Below, in pieces: positions 26,265 through 33,417 of a stretch of 36,905 bases of DNA (position 1 is its first letter; every line of letters starts with the position of its first letter). The stretch lies in contig FR902859.1 in assembly GCA_000438155.1 (NCBI GenBank), positions 1 to 36,905 of the forward strand. Direction: 5' to 3'. Below the pieces are notes generated by a model. That model ran no database searches and had not been told where the DNA came from. It saw only the letters and a program-made list of their open reading frames with translations. Source of the stretch: Firmicutes bacterium CAG:95. Lineage in GTDB: Bacteria > Bacillota > Clostridia > Lachnospirales > Lachnospiraceae. Position numbers and translations under genes: made by a program.

Positions 26265-26315
26265 TACAAAACAAATGTAAAATCTGTCGAGAGGTTTTTG
26301 TAAATTTCCTGTAAA
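26265..26315 (-). promoter_or_regulatory. PHO-box-like direct repeats upstream of the phosphate symporter
   Basis: On the minus strand TTTACA occurs at 26310-26315, 26299-26304 and 26276-26281, and TTTGTA at 26265-26270. The steps are 11, 23 and 11 bases, so two pairs of 6-base repeats with 5-base gaps are formed, the layout recognised by PhoP/PhoB dimers. The leader to the ATG is about 60 bases; TAGTAAT near 26258 could serve as a -10. Confidence 0.55.
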
Positions 26316-26362
26316 ATCAGTATTGCTGCTCACTCGTACCTCGTTCCAGTAACTGATTTTAC
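26311..26362. repeat. Inverted repeat after spoVT
   Basis: GTAAAATCAGT (26311-26321) and ACTGATTTTAC (26352-26362) are perfect 11-base arms with a 30-base loop, one base past the spoVT stop codon. It may act as a terminator but lacks a proper T-run, and it shares bases with the PHO-like repeats. Confidence 0.5.
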
Positions 26363-26363
26363 G

Positions 26364-26909
26364 TTACTGCTCCATCTGGCGTCCCAGGAATCCGGCTGCC
26401 GACTGGATCAGCTTCAGTTCGACTTCTCCCATTTTCTCCTTATCCGCCGTGTTGAGCAGAATCACTCCTCCGATCACGTCTCCCTCACAGATAATCGGAC
26501 AGATTGCCTCCTCCGCATAGTCATCGGTGTTATCCTTCACTACCGAAATAAACTTCTTATCATCTGCCATTGCCATCAGCGTCTCCCTGTTTTCCAGTTT
26601 GACCTCCAGCTCCTTGCTGATTGATTTTCCTAAAAACGTCCGGAATCCGCCTGCAACTGCAATGAACTGGTCTCGGTCCGTAATCAATGCCGCTCTTCCC
26701 GACACCTGTGCCAGACTTTCCGCATACTGCCTGGCAAACACACTGATCTCGCCCATCGGAGAGTACTTTTTCAGAATGATTTCACCCTCTCTTCCTGAAA
26801 AAATTTCTATCGGATCACTTTCGCGGATGCGAAGCGTTCTTCTTAATTCCTTCGGAATGACAATCCTGCCAAGATCGTCAATCCTCCTCACAATTCCCGT
26901 TGCTCTCAT
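26364..26909 (-). CDS. spoVT: Stage V sporulation protein T (AbrB-type regulator)
   Basis: A 181-residue forespore transcription regulator that in Bacillus modulates sigma-G-dependent genes. Residues 1-52 are an AbrB/SpoVT swapped-hairpin DNA-binding domain (MRATGIVRRIDDLGRIVIPK, RRTLRIRESDPIEIF), and residues 60-181 a GAF-like domain (AALITDRDQFIAVAGG, CPIICEGDVIGGVILL). Length matches Bacillus SpoVT (about 178). ATG 26909 follows AGGAGG by 9 bases; the frame extends 8 codons further. The upstream sequence holds a sigma-G/sigma-F-type promoter (26950-26979), which agrees with the known forespore expression of spoVT. It indicates a spore-forming organism. Confidence 0.96.
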   Translation of the reverse strand: MRATGIVRRIDDLGRIVIPKELRRTLRIRESDPIEIFSGREGEIILKKYSPMGEISVFARQYAESLAQVSGRAALITDRDQFIAVAGGFRTFLGKSISKELEVKLENRETLMAMADDKKFISVVKDNTDDYAEEAICPIICEGDVIGGVILLNTADKEKMGEVELKLIQSAAGFLGRQMEQ

Positions 26910-26949
26910 ATTAAAAAACCTCCTGATTTCCATAAAAATACTGTATGGG

Positions 26950-26979
26950 TAGTATGTGGAAATCGGAGGGTTTTATTCA
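26950..26979 (-). promoter_or_regulatory. Sigma-G/sigma-F-type promoter of spoVT
   Basis: Minus-strand TGAATA (26974-26979), 17 bases, then CATACTA (26950-26956). Both match the forespore sigma-G consensus exactly. The first three bases of the -35 element are the TGA stop codon of the upstream MATE gene. The start of spoVT is about 40 bases downstream. Confidence 0.8.
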
Positions 26980-28320
26980 AGCAGGCTTTTCTTTCATTTG
27001 CTTTTTCATATGCACATAATAAATTGTGCACAGAATAATTCCAAATACAGTTGCCGACGGTGCTGCCAGTCCAACGCCAAACAAAGAAGCATTGGGACGA
27101 ATGCTCATCAGATACGACATCGGAAGTCTTATGAGGAATGACTGTGCAAGTCCCTGAATCATAACAAATAAGGATTTCGCATGTCCATTGAAATATCCCA
27201 TGTAGCTGAACAGAATGCTTGTGACAATAGCTTCCGGTGCAAATCCTCTTAAGAATTCAAACGCTCTCTTCACAACAGCTGCATCCTCAGTAAAAAGCCC
27301 TGCCAGTGCATCGCCATGGAAGAATGCCGTATAGGCAATCACAACGCCGACTGCCGCACCAAACAAAATTCCACAATGCATTGCCTGATCGGCTCTTTTT
27401 TCTTTGCCCGCTCCGACATTCTGTGAAACAATTGCAGCCATGGACTGCATAATGGAAGAAGGAATCAGCATGACGAAGGACTGAATCTTCTGTGCCACCC
27501 CATATCCGGAGGACGCATCCAGTCCCAGCCGGTTGATGAAGGCACATAATGCAAGGAAGGTGAGGTTCGTAAGGAACTCCTGCAGTGCCAATGGTGCACC
27601 CACTACAAGAAAGTGCGTCACTTCACCCGAAAGCCGGAAATCCGCTTTCTGCAATGTAAATCCTAAATTCTTCCGGAAAATAATGACAATGGAAAGTACC
27701 ACACTGACTGCCTGTGCCAGTACGGTTGCAATGGCCGCTCCTGCGACATTCATATGGAATCCTGCGACCAACACGAGGTCTCCGATAATATTGACCACAC
27801 AGGCAATGGCTACAAATAAAAGAGGCATCCTCGAATCACCGAGTCCACGGAAAATACTGCTGATAAAATTATAAAATACAATAAATACATAGCCGGCTCC
27901 ACAAATCCGGATATAGGTCACCGTAAGGTCAAGAGCCGATTCCGGTGCCTGCATCAGTATTGCGATCGGCCTTGCAAAAATCAGCAATACAGCCGTCAGA
28001 ACCAGCGAAATAATAAAAAAGAAGCACGTTGCTCCTCCTACCAGTCCTCCCAGTCTCTCGGGGCGTTTCTCTCCCAGGTATTGTCCCATAATTACAGTAA
28101 CACCTGTTGTCAGAGAGCTTACCGTAAAAGTTACCAGATTCATAATGCTGCTTCCGGTTGTAACTCCCGATATTCCCTCCGTCGTTCCAAATCTTCCGAC
28201 GATCATCAGATCGACCGCACCATACATTGCCTGCAAAATCAATGCTCCCAGTACCGGCAGCATGAATCCGATCATCTTCTTCGGAATACTTCCCGTTGTA
28301 AAATCCTGTTTCTCGTTCAT
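26977..28320 (-). CDS. MATE-family efflux transporter
   Basis: A 447-residue, twelve-segment membrane protein of the MATE (NorM/DinF) family, exchanging cations (Na+ or H+) for drugs or metabolites. The N-terminal half opens with PKKMIGFMLPVLGALILQAMYG and AVDLMIVGRFGTTEGISGVT, the latter a family signature; the second half repeats the fold at PLALQEFLTNLTFLALCAF and GYGVAQKIQSF. The substrate is unknown. ATG 28320 has only a weak ribosome binding site (AGAGTG, 14 bases upstream). A run of phased A-tracts (28361-28400) lies upstream. The stop codon overlaps the spoVT promoter, and no terminator lies between, so read-through into spoVT is possible. Confidence 0.94.
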   Translation of the reverse strand: MNEKQDFTTGSIPKKMIGFMLPVLGALILQAMYGAVDLMIVGRFGTTEGISGVTTGSSIMNLVTFTVSSLTTGVTVIMGQYLGEKRPERLGGLVGGATCFFFIISLVLTAVLLIFARPIAILMQAPESALDLTVTYIRICGAGYVFIVFYNFISSIFRGLGDSRMPLLFVAIACVVNIIGDLVLVAGFHMNVAGAAIATVLAQAVSVVLSIVIIFRKNLGFTLQKADFRLSGEVTHFLVVGAPLALQEFLTNLTFLALCAFINRLGLDASSGYGVAQKIQSFVMLIPSSIMQSMAAIVSQNVGAGKEKRADQAMHCGILFGAAVGVVIAYTAFFHGDALAGLFTEDAAVVKRAFEFLRGFAPEAIVTSILFSYMGYFNGHAKSLFVMIQGLAQSFLIRLPMSYLMSIRPNASLFGVGLAAPSATVFGIILCTIYYVHMKKQMKEKPA

Positions 28321-28360
28321 TTATTTATTCACTCTGCTTTCTTTATTTCTGAACTATGCT

Positions 28361-28400
28361 TATTTTTCATTATTTTTCACTATTTTTACACTATTTTCAC
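28361..28400. repeat. Phased A-tract array upstream of the MATE gene
   Basis: Four units of TATTTTTCAT-type sequence (tatttttcat, tatttttcac, tatttttaca, ctattttcac) follow each other with 10, 10 and 11-base steps. A/T tracts repeated in phase with the helix cause intrinsic DNA bending. It lies 40-80 bases before the MATE start, in the promoter region. Confidence 0.75.
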
Positions 28401-28467
28401 CAGGGATTTTTAGCAGCGCATCGGACAGAAAAATATTTCTCCATCCACAACCTGAAAACATAAAGCT

Positions 28468-29760
28468 TTAAATGCAAAATACACTATACAACGGCACTGA
28501 TTTTATTCCCTTCACCATTCCAAAATTTCTTGTTGAAATCCTGATGGCATAGGATGGTTCATATTTTTCCATATAAACCATCATACTTTTTGCTTTTACA
28601 TGATTTCCTGCTTTACACTCAACCGGGATCACATGGCTGTTTTTTTGTATCAGAAAATCAACCTCTGCCGTATTATCCGATTCCCAATAATATAAATCAT
28701 AACCATTCGTCTTTAATGCAACAGAAACATAGTTTTCTGCCATAATTCCCCGGAAATGTTCTGTCTCACTATTGTTCAATGCCTCCAACGTCATCCCTAT
28801 TCTGGCAGACATAATACCCATATCACTGTAATACAGTTTAAATGCACTCACATCCTGATATGCGGCAGCCGGATAAAATCCCTGAGTACACTTCATACAC
28901 TTATTCACAATTCCAGCCCGGATCATCCAGTCAATCGCATCTCCGTATTGAGATGCCCGCGCTCCGGATTTTATCAGCTTATACTGGAACTTTTTTGCAT
29001 CCTTTGCCAACTGGGAGGGAAGCGAATCATATGCTTCAAAAATACGTACCGTATCTGCCTGATTAGCATATTTTGCCATATCTGCAATGTAAGAATTTAA
29101 CAGCATCTGTCGGATTTCGGCCTGATCAATCGGGCTGTCTTTTGCAAGATCGGCCTTTACCGCTGCCGGCATTCCGCCCACAATACAATAATGATAAAAC
29201 TCCTGCAATGCCTCCTCATGCAGGAGTTCATCCAATGGCTGATTGTTTTCATAATGTTCCCGGATCGTATCCGCAAGCATCTGTTTTCCCTTTGCCCACA
29301 ATACCTCTTCCAAATCCATGGGATACATGGTCAGCATTTGGATTTTTCCTACCGGAAAGGAATATTTCTCCCGGTTCACGGCCACTCCAAGCAGGCTTCC
29401 TGCAGCCATGATATGATATTCCGGTGCTTCTTCTGAAAAATATTTCAAGGAAGTTAACGCCCGCTCACACATCTGTATCTCATCAAAAATAATGAGTGTG
29501 TTTTCCGGAACAATTTTTACCTGATAATATTTCTCCAAAACAGAAATGACATGATCTGCATGAATATCTGTTTCAAAATATTTTCCGATTCTTTCATCTG
29601 TTTCAAAATTTACATAAACGGTATTCTTATAATAAAGTGCCCCGAACTCCCGCATCTCAAATGTTTTTCCAACCTGACGTGCACCATAAATAAGCAATGG
29701 CATTCTGCCATTCTGAATATTTTTCCACTCATATAGTTTAGATGTAATTTTACGTTTCAT
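28468..29760 (-). CDS. AAA-family ATPase with DUF4143 domain
   Basis: A 430-residue cytosolic protein. The N-terminal AAA_14 part has Walker A GARQVGKT (26-33), Walker B TLIIFDEIQ (about 88-96) and an AAGSLLGVAV sensor segment. The C-terminal DUF4143 part contains EHFRGIMAENYVSVALKT and the restriction-endonuclease-like YYWESDNTAEVDFLIQKN-HVIPVECKAG. Proteins of this build are widespread in Firmicutes and archaea and often occur in several copies per genome; their role is not established. ATG 29760 has AAGGA 10 bases upstream and a good promoter (29806-29834). It stands alone, and is a relative of the truncated gene at 1-98. Confidence 0.92.
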   Translation of the reverse strand: MKRKITSKLYEWKNIQNGRMPLLIYGARQVGKTFEMREFGALYYKNTVYVNFETDERIGKYFETDIHADHVISVLEKYYQVKIVPENTLIIFDEIQMCERALTSLKYFSEEAPEYHIMAAGSLLGVAVNREKYSFPVGKIQMLTMYPMDLEEVLWAKGKQMLADTIREHYENNQPLDELLHEEALQEFYHYCIVGGMPAAVKADLAKDSPIDQAEIRQMLLNSYIADMAKYANQADTVRIFEAYDSLPSQLAKDAKKFQYKLIKSGARASQYGDAIDWMIRAGIVNKCMKCTQGFYPAAAYQDVSAFKLYYSDMGIMSARIGMTLEALNNSETEHFRGIMAENYVSVALKTNGYDLYYWESDNTAEVDFLIQKNSHVIPVECKAGNHVKAKSMMVYMEKYEPSYAIRISTRNFGMVKGIKSVPLYSVFCI

Positions 29761-29805
29761 GTGTATACAGTCCTTTATGAATATATTATTGGTGCTTTCT
29801 ATTGT

Positions 29806-29834
29806 ATTATATTACATCTTTTCATATGAATCAA
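29806..29834 (-). promoter_or_regulatory. Promoter of the DUF4143 ATPase
   Basis: Minus-strand TTGATT (29829-29834), a 17-base spacer and TATAAT (29806-29811). Confidence 0.75.
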
Positions 29835-29860
29835 TGCATTTATTTCTCATTTTCATATGA
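29821..29860. repeat. Two TTCATATGA repeats over the ATPase promoter
   Basis: TTCATATGA occurs at 29821-29829 (extended to the palindrome TTCATATGAA at 29821-29830) and at 29852-29860, 31 bases apart, about three helical turns. The first copy falls in the promoter spacer and touches the -35. This looks like a possible operator pair. Confidence 0.4.
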
Positions 29861-29904
29861 CTGAAAAAATAAAAAAATGATCAGTATATGTGATTCCTGC
29901 TTTT

Positions 29905-30079
29905 TTTCACTACTTCGTCTTCGGCTCGTCTTCTTTAGGTCTCTTCGCTAAATGCTCTACATGCACCCGTTTCACTAAATTCGACCTTCGCTCCCGCTCG
30001 TTCTCATTAAGTGTCCGGGTACCGTTCGCACTAAGCTCAGACTTCGCCTTCGGCTCGTCTTCGCTAAGTGCTCTACATG
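29905..30079 (-). repeat. Degenerate purine-rich intergenic repeat
   Basis: Between the DUF4143 ATPase and rpsR, minus-strand units of the form TTAGyGAAac and CGAGCCGAAGGCGAAG recur with variations: for example CATGTAGAGCACTTAGCGAA (near 30075) and CATGTAGAGCATTTAGCGAA (near 29970). Together they cover about 175 bases in six imperfect units. No protein frame makes sense. It follows the rpsR terminator. The pattern resembles dispersed repeats of Lachnospiraceae chromosomes; copies elsewhere are not visible here. Confidence 0.6.
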
Positions 30080-30121
30080 AAAAAGCCTCTACCTACTGCA
30101 TGTACAGTAAGTAAAGGCTTT
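30080..30121 (-). terminator. Terminator of the rpsF-ssb-rpsR operon
   Basis: On the minus strand AAAGCCTTTACTTACTG pairs with CAGTAGGTAGAGGCTTT (around TACATG) and ends in TTTTT. It begins about 25 bases after the rpsR stop. Confidence 0.9.
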
Positions 30122-30145
30122 CATCCCTTTAAACTCAAACTGAAA

Positions 30146-30406
30146 TTAGTCCTGAACGTAAGGCATCAGTGCTACGTGACGTGCTCTCTTGATTGCTACA
30201 GTAAGAGCTCTCTGATGTTTTGCACAGTTGCCGGTGATACGTCTGGGAAGGATCTTTCCTCTCTCAGATACATATCTCTTTAACTTGGCGGTATCCTTGT
30301 AATCAATTACATTGTCCTTACCACAGAATACACAAACCTTTTTTCTTCTACGCATACCGCCTTTTTTTCTAGGAAAATCAGACTTCTCTGCTTTATTAAA
30401 TGCCAT
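30146..30406 (-). CDS. rpsR: 30S ribosomal protein S18
   Basis: An 86-residue small-subunit protein that pairs with S6 on the platform of the 30S subunit. Basic N-terminus, CVFCGK, KLKRYVSERGKILPRRITGNCAKHQRALT and IKRARHVALMPY are unmistakable. The CxxC pair and later Cys/His suggest the zinc-containing form found in many clostridia. ATG 30406 follows GGAGG by 9 bases. It is the third gene of the rpsF-ssb-rpsR operon, 31 bases after ssb, and is followed by a strong terminator. Confidence 0.98.
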   Translation of the reverse strand: MAFNKAEKSDFPRKKGGMRRRKKVCVFCGKDNVIDYKDTAKLKRYVSERGKILPRRITGNCAKHQRALTVAIKRARHVALMPYVQD

Positions 30407-30437
30407 AGTGGTTACCCTCCTATTCATAGTAAAAAAC

Positions 30438-30881
30438 TTAGTTAAACGGTAATTCCTCATCAATTCCATCCGGAATATTCATGAAGCCATCACCTGCATC
30501 CTGCATAGCAGGTGCATTATTTCCGCCTGTAAAGCCCCCATTACCTGCGGAAGAGCTGTTTTTGCTTTCAGCAAATTCCTGTTCTTCAATAACAACCTCT
30601 GTCGTGTATACACGTACACCGTCTTTATTCGTATAGCTTCCTGTCTGAATACGACCGGTAGCTGCAATCTTGGTTCCCTTACGAAGATACTTCTCAGCGA
30701 ACTCGCCATTACGTCCAAAAGCAACACAGTTAATGAAATCTGCGCTCTGCTCGTCATTATTACGGTTATATCTACGGTCTACGGCTAATGTATATCTGGC
30801 GACTGCTGTTGCATTCTCGCCCTGAGAATAGCGAACTTCAGGATCTCTCGTCAAACGTCCCATAAGGATTACTTTATTCAT
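30438..30881 (-). CDS. ssb: Single-stranded DNA-binding protein
   Basis: A 147-residue SSB that coats single-stranded DNA in replication and repair. Residues 1-105 form the OB fold (MNKVILMGRLTRDPEVRYSQ, FINCVAFGRNGEFAEKYLRKG, GRIQTGSYTNKDG), followed by a Gly/Asn/Ser-rich linker and the acidic tip DEELPFN used to recruit partner proteins. ATG 30881 has GAGG 5 bases upstream. It lies 32 bases after rpsF and 31 before rpsR, the standard Firmicute gene order. Confidence 0.98.
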   Translation of the reverse strand: MNKVILMGRLTRDPEVRYSQGENATAVARYTLAVDRRYNRNNDEQSADFINCVAFGRNGEFAEKYLRKGTKIAATGRIQTGSYTNKDGVRVYTTEVVIEEQEFAESKNSSSAGNGGFTGGNNAPAMQDAGDGFMNIPDGIDEELPFN

Positions 30882-30913
30882 ACCTGCCTCTACTTTCCGG
30901 CATAGCGGTTATC

Positions 30914-31204
30914 TTATGCCTCGTCCTGTCTTACGCATAAAAATCTGATAACATTGTCCATAATGCGAACACGGTTTTCGATTTCGATCGGCGCAGTAGG
31001 CTCAGCGTCAAACTGAATGAAGTAATAGTAAGCTTCTTTCATCTTCTGAACTTCATAAGCCAGTCTCTTCTTGCCCCAGTCGTCAACGTTTGTGATGGTT
31101 CCACCGAATCTTTCGATCAGGGCCTTGCACTTGTCAACTACTGCTGCTCTTTCCTCGTCTTCGATTTTCGCACTAACAACAACGGCTAATTCATACTTGT
31201 TCAT
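30914..31204 (-). CDS. rpsF: 30S ribosomal protein S6
   Basis: A 96-residue ribosomal protein with MNKYELAVVV, FGGTITNVDDWGKKRLAYEVQKMKEAYYYFIQF and IMDNVIRFLCVR, all typical for S6. Length is normal. ATG 31204 follows AGGAGG by 8 bases; the reading frame is open 40 codons further upstream but that part covers the leader and promoter. It heads the rpsF-ssb-rpsR operon with a promoter at 31289-31317 and a leader hairpin at 31230-31251. Confidence 0.98.
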   Translation of the reverse strand: MNKYELAVVVSAKIEDEERAAVVDKCKALIERFGGTITNVDDWGKKRLAYEVQKMKEAYYYFIQFDAEPTAPIEIENRVRIMDNVIRFLCVRQDEA

Positions 31205-31229
31205 GCTAGTTACCTCCTTTTGGTCTCTG

Positions 31230-31251
31230 GCCCCTGTCCTGAAACAGGAGC
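31230..31251 (-). promoter_or_regulatory. Leader hairpin of the rpsF operon
   Basis: GCTCCTGT-TTCAGG-ACAGGGGC forms an 8-bp stem with a 6-base loop, about 20 bases before the ribosome binding site. In other bacteria the S6:S18 complex binds an rpsF leader RNA to repress its own operon; the bulged CCG element of that motif is not clearly visible here, so a regulatory role is only suggested. Confidence 0.4.
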
Positions 31252-31288
31252 AAGGATTTGTATGTCTTTTTACATACCACGGATTTAT

Positions 31289-31317
31289 ATGATACCATGA
31301 ATTCACACTAATTTCAA
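31289..31317 (-). promoter_or_regulatory. Promoter of the rpsF operon
   Basis: Minus-strand TTGAAA (31312-31317), 17 bases, TATCAT (31289-31294). The leader is about 80 bases. Confidence 0.7.
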
Positions 31318-31340
31318 GTATCAAATTAACTTTTCTATCA

Positions 31341-31458
31341 TTCTGCCATTTTCAGTAGCAGTTCAGCCATGCGGAAATAATTGTCCAGGATGACCGTGGG
31401 AGCCTGCTCACTAAGGACGGCTTATGAAGGGACTTACATTCTTTTATGCAGTACCCTT
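31341..31458. other. Structured region between DUF951 gene and rpsF promoter
   Basis: A 32-base imperfect hairpin (AAGGG-ACT and AGT-CCCTT blocks, 31427-31458) is followed on the minus strand by a second structure, CCGT...ACGG (31394-31420) with GAGC-AG-GCTC inside. The same strand also holds an open stretch ending SEQAPTVILDNYFRMAELLLKMAE at TGA 31341, without a start codon signal. It may be a gene remnant or a structured 3' UTR/small RNA; nothing here decides. Confidence 0.3.
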
Positions 31459-31465
31459 AAGACAC

Positions 31466-31648
31466 CTACTCCCTGTTCCGGATCCCCTTCACATTCTTCT
31501 CCAGCTGTCTGCGTGGGATCATAATCTGATGTCCGCATCCGACGCATTTCAGCCGGAAATCCGCTCCGGTCCGCAGCACCTGCCACTCATAGCTGCCACA
31601 GGGATGCGCTTTCTTTAATTTCACAATGTCATTGACCTGAATATCCAC
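31466..31648 (-). CDS. DUF951 family small protein
   Basis: A 60-residue protein of the DUF951 family, conserved in Firmicutes and usually encoded close to rpsF-ssb-rpsR or nearby housekeeping genes. It has the family pattern DIVKLKKAHPCGSYEW, RTGADFRLKCVGCGHQIMIPR; the CVGCGH element resembles half of a zinc ribbon. The start codon is GTG 31648, 8 bases after AAGGA. Function is unknown; a nucleic-acid-binding role is a guess from size and charge. Confidence 0.9.
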   Translation of the reverse strand: MDIQVNDIVKLKKAHPCGSYEWQVLRTGADFRLKCVGCGHQIMIPRRQLEKNVKGIRNRE

Positions 31649-31725
31649 AATTTTCTTCCTTTTCTCTCATAATAGGTAACAGCTCAGCTGTGCAGAAATG
31701 AATCCAATATGCTTTTAGTAGTTTC

Positions 31726-32466
31726 TCATATACCGAGAATCAGATCCTTGCACACACCGACAAATTCCCGCAGCATATTATTGGGTAACAGAAACCAGTA
31801 TCCACGTGCCGCAAGTCCGGATACCTTCTGATAGCCCTGACGTCTGGCAATTCCGACTGCCCGGAATACATGAAAGTTATTACTTACAATCAGGACCTCA
31901 TCCTTTTCCTTATCAAAATATTTTGCAGAAAAAGCCAAATTCTGTACCGTATTTACCGACTGATCCTCCAGAAGGATTCGGTCTGTCTCCAGTCCATGTG
32001 CAACAAGGTAATCGTACATTCCCTGTGCCTCGCTGATATGCTCATCCGCACCCTGTCCACCGGATACAACCACCTGGCATTCCGGATGATCTGTTAAATA
32101 AGCAAGTGCAGCATCCAGCCGGTACTGCAAAACCTTAGATGGGCCTTCAGGCTTCATCTGCGCACCGAGAACCACCAGATACTTCGCCTGATCTGAGCCT
32201 GACATTCCAAATCCGCTCAGGATAAATCCTTCCACAATCAGAAAGAAAAGCACTCCAATCGTTGCCACGCACCAGAAGCTTTTGCGCACAAGTAACGGCA
32301 CATGTTCCTGCCAGATTCCTCTCTTCATACAAAAGGATAATCCCAGTGCAACAACTCCAAGAAACAGCCAGACAAAGAAAAAAAACGTTCCATGTCTGAC
32401 AAACAATGCAATACACAGAAAATAGATCACACAGATCCACCCAATTACTGCCAAAAAGATACTCAT
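31726..32466 (-). CDS. YdcF/SanA-like membrane protein (DUF218)
   Basis: A 246-residue protein with three N-terminal membrane segments (residues 3-20, 25-45 and 63-85) and a DUF218 domain on one side of the membrane. The domain signature is visible: KYLVVLGAQMKPEGPS, LQYRLDAALAYL, VVVSGGQGADE, SEAQGMYDYLVAHGL, DQSVNTVQNL and VLIVSNNFHVFRA. The family (YdcF, SanA, ElyC) affects envelope assembly in other bacteria, but the reaction is not known. It begins 18 bases after the sirtuin gene and is probably co-transcribed with it. The ribosome binding site (AAAAGGAAA) is close to ATG 32466. Confidence 0.9.
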   Translation of the reverse strand: MSIFLAVIGWICVIYFLCIALFVRHGTFFFFVWLFLGVVALGLSFCMKRGIWQEHVPLLVRKSFWCVATIGVLFFLIVEGFILSGFGMSGSDQAKYLVVLGAQMKPEGPSKVLQYRLDAALAYLTDHPECQVVVSGGQGADEHISEAQGMYDYLVAHGLETDRILLEDQSVNTVQNLAFSAKYFDKEKDEVLIVSNNFHVFRAVGIARRQGYQKVSGLAARGYWFLLPNNMLREFVGVCKDLILGI

Positions 32467-32484
32467 TTTCCTTTTCCCCTATCC

Positions 32485-33201
32485 TTACAGCTGTGAAAAG
32501 ATCTCCCCGATCGCTCCCTGAACCACCAGGTCTGCAATTCCATCGCGTGCGGTTGCCGTCTTATTAATCAGAATTAACTTATTGCCCTGATAATAATCAA
32601 TAAGACCTGCCGCCGGATATACGACAAGGGAGGTTCCTCCCACAATCAGTACGTCCGCTTCCTTAATATAATGAACAGCTTCCTGCAGTGTATTCTGATT
32701 AAGTCCCTCTTCATAAAGAACTACATCCGGCTTCACTCTGCCACCACATGCATCACATTTCGGAATTCCATCTGCATGCAGCATATACTCTGCATCAAAG
32801 AATTTTCCGCATGTTTCACAATAATTCCGAAGCACACTTCCATGAAGCTCTAATACCTTCTTCGAACCAGCTTTCTGATGAAGTCCGTCAATATTCTGGG
32901 TAATGACTGCCTTCAGCTTGCCCTGCTGCTCCCACTCTGCCAGCTTCCTGTGTGCCGCATTGGGCTCGGCCGTGAGACAAAGCATCTTATCCTTATAAAA
33001 ACGGAAGAACTCTTCCGGCTTCTGCCGGTAAAAGGTATGACTTAAAATGGTTTCCGGCGGGTAATCATACTTCTGATGATACAATCCATCCACACTCCGG
33101 AAGTCCGGGATTCCACTCTCCGTAGACACTCCTGCTCCACCGAAAAATACAATATTATTACTGTTATTAATCATCTCACGCAGCTGTTCCATCGCATTCA
33201 T
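32485..33201 (-). CDS. cobB: NAD-dependent protein deacylase (sirtuin)
   Basis: A 238-residue class of Sir2 enzyme that removes acyl groups from lysine using NAD+, releasing nicotinamide, in the cytosol. Motifs: GGAGVSTESGIPDFRS (NAD loop), TQNIDGLHQKAGS, LELHGS with the catalytic His, zinc ligands CETCG and CDACGG, VVLYEE, and VGGTSLVVYPAAG. ATG 33201 has AAGGAG 7 bases upstream; an in-frame ATG 3 codons later (33192) and an upstream frame to 33234 are less likely. It is the first gene of a two-gene operon with the YdcF-like gene. Confidence 0.96.
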   Translation of the reverse strand: MNAMEQLREMINNSNNIVFFGGAGVSTESGIPDFRSVDGLYHQKYDYPPETILSHTFYRQKPEEFFRFYKDKMLCLTAEPNAAHRKLAEWEQQGKLKAVITQNIDGLHQKAGSKKVLELHGSVLRNYCETCGKFFDAEYMLHADGIPKCDACGGRVKPDVVLYEEGLNQNTLQEAVHYIKEADVLIVGGTSLVVYPAAGLIDYYQGNKLILINKTATARDGIADLVVQGAIGEIFSQL

Positions 33202-33417
33202 ACTCTTTCTCCTTCCTTCACATGTGTTTATCATATCTCAAGTTTTACATATTTATTTAATGCACATCCATAGCATCATCATATCATCTAAGATTCTACA
33301 TTTCAAACAATAACTAGGTAATTATTCATATATTTACACTTTTTCAGTTTACATTTAATCTGCTGAAATCTTTATACCTAATGTAAGCTTACAAAATATT
33401 GAAAGGTGGTAACTTAT

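Noticed and set aside
31341..31458. 6S RNA or tmRNA
   Set aside because: Structured but without the hallmark open bubble of 6S RNA or tRNA-like ends of tmRNA.
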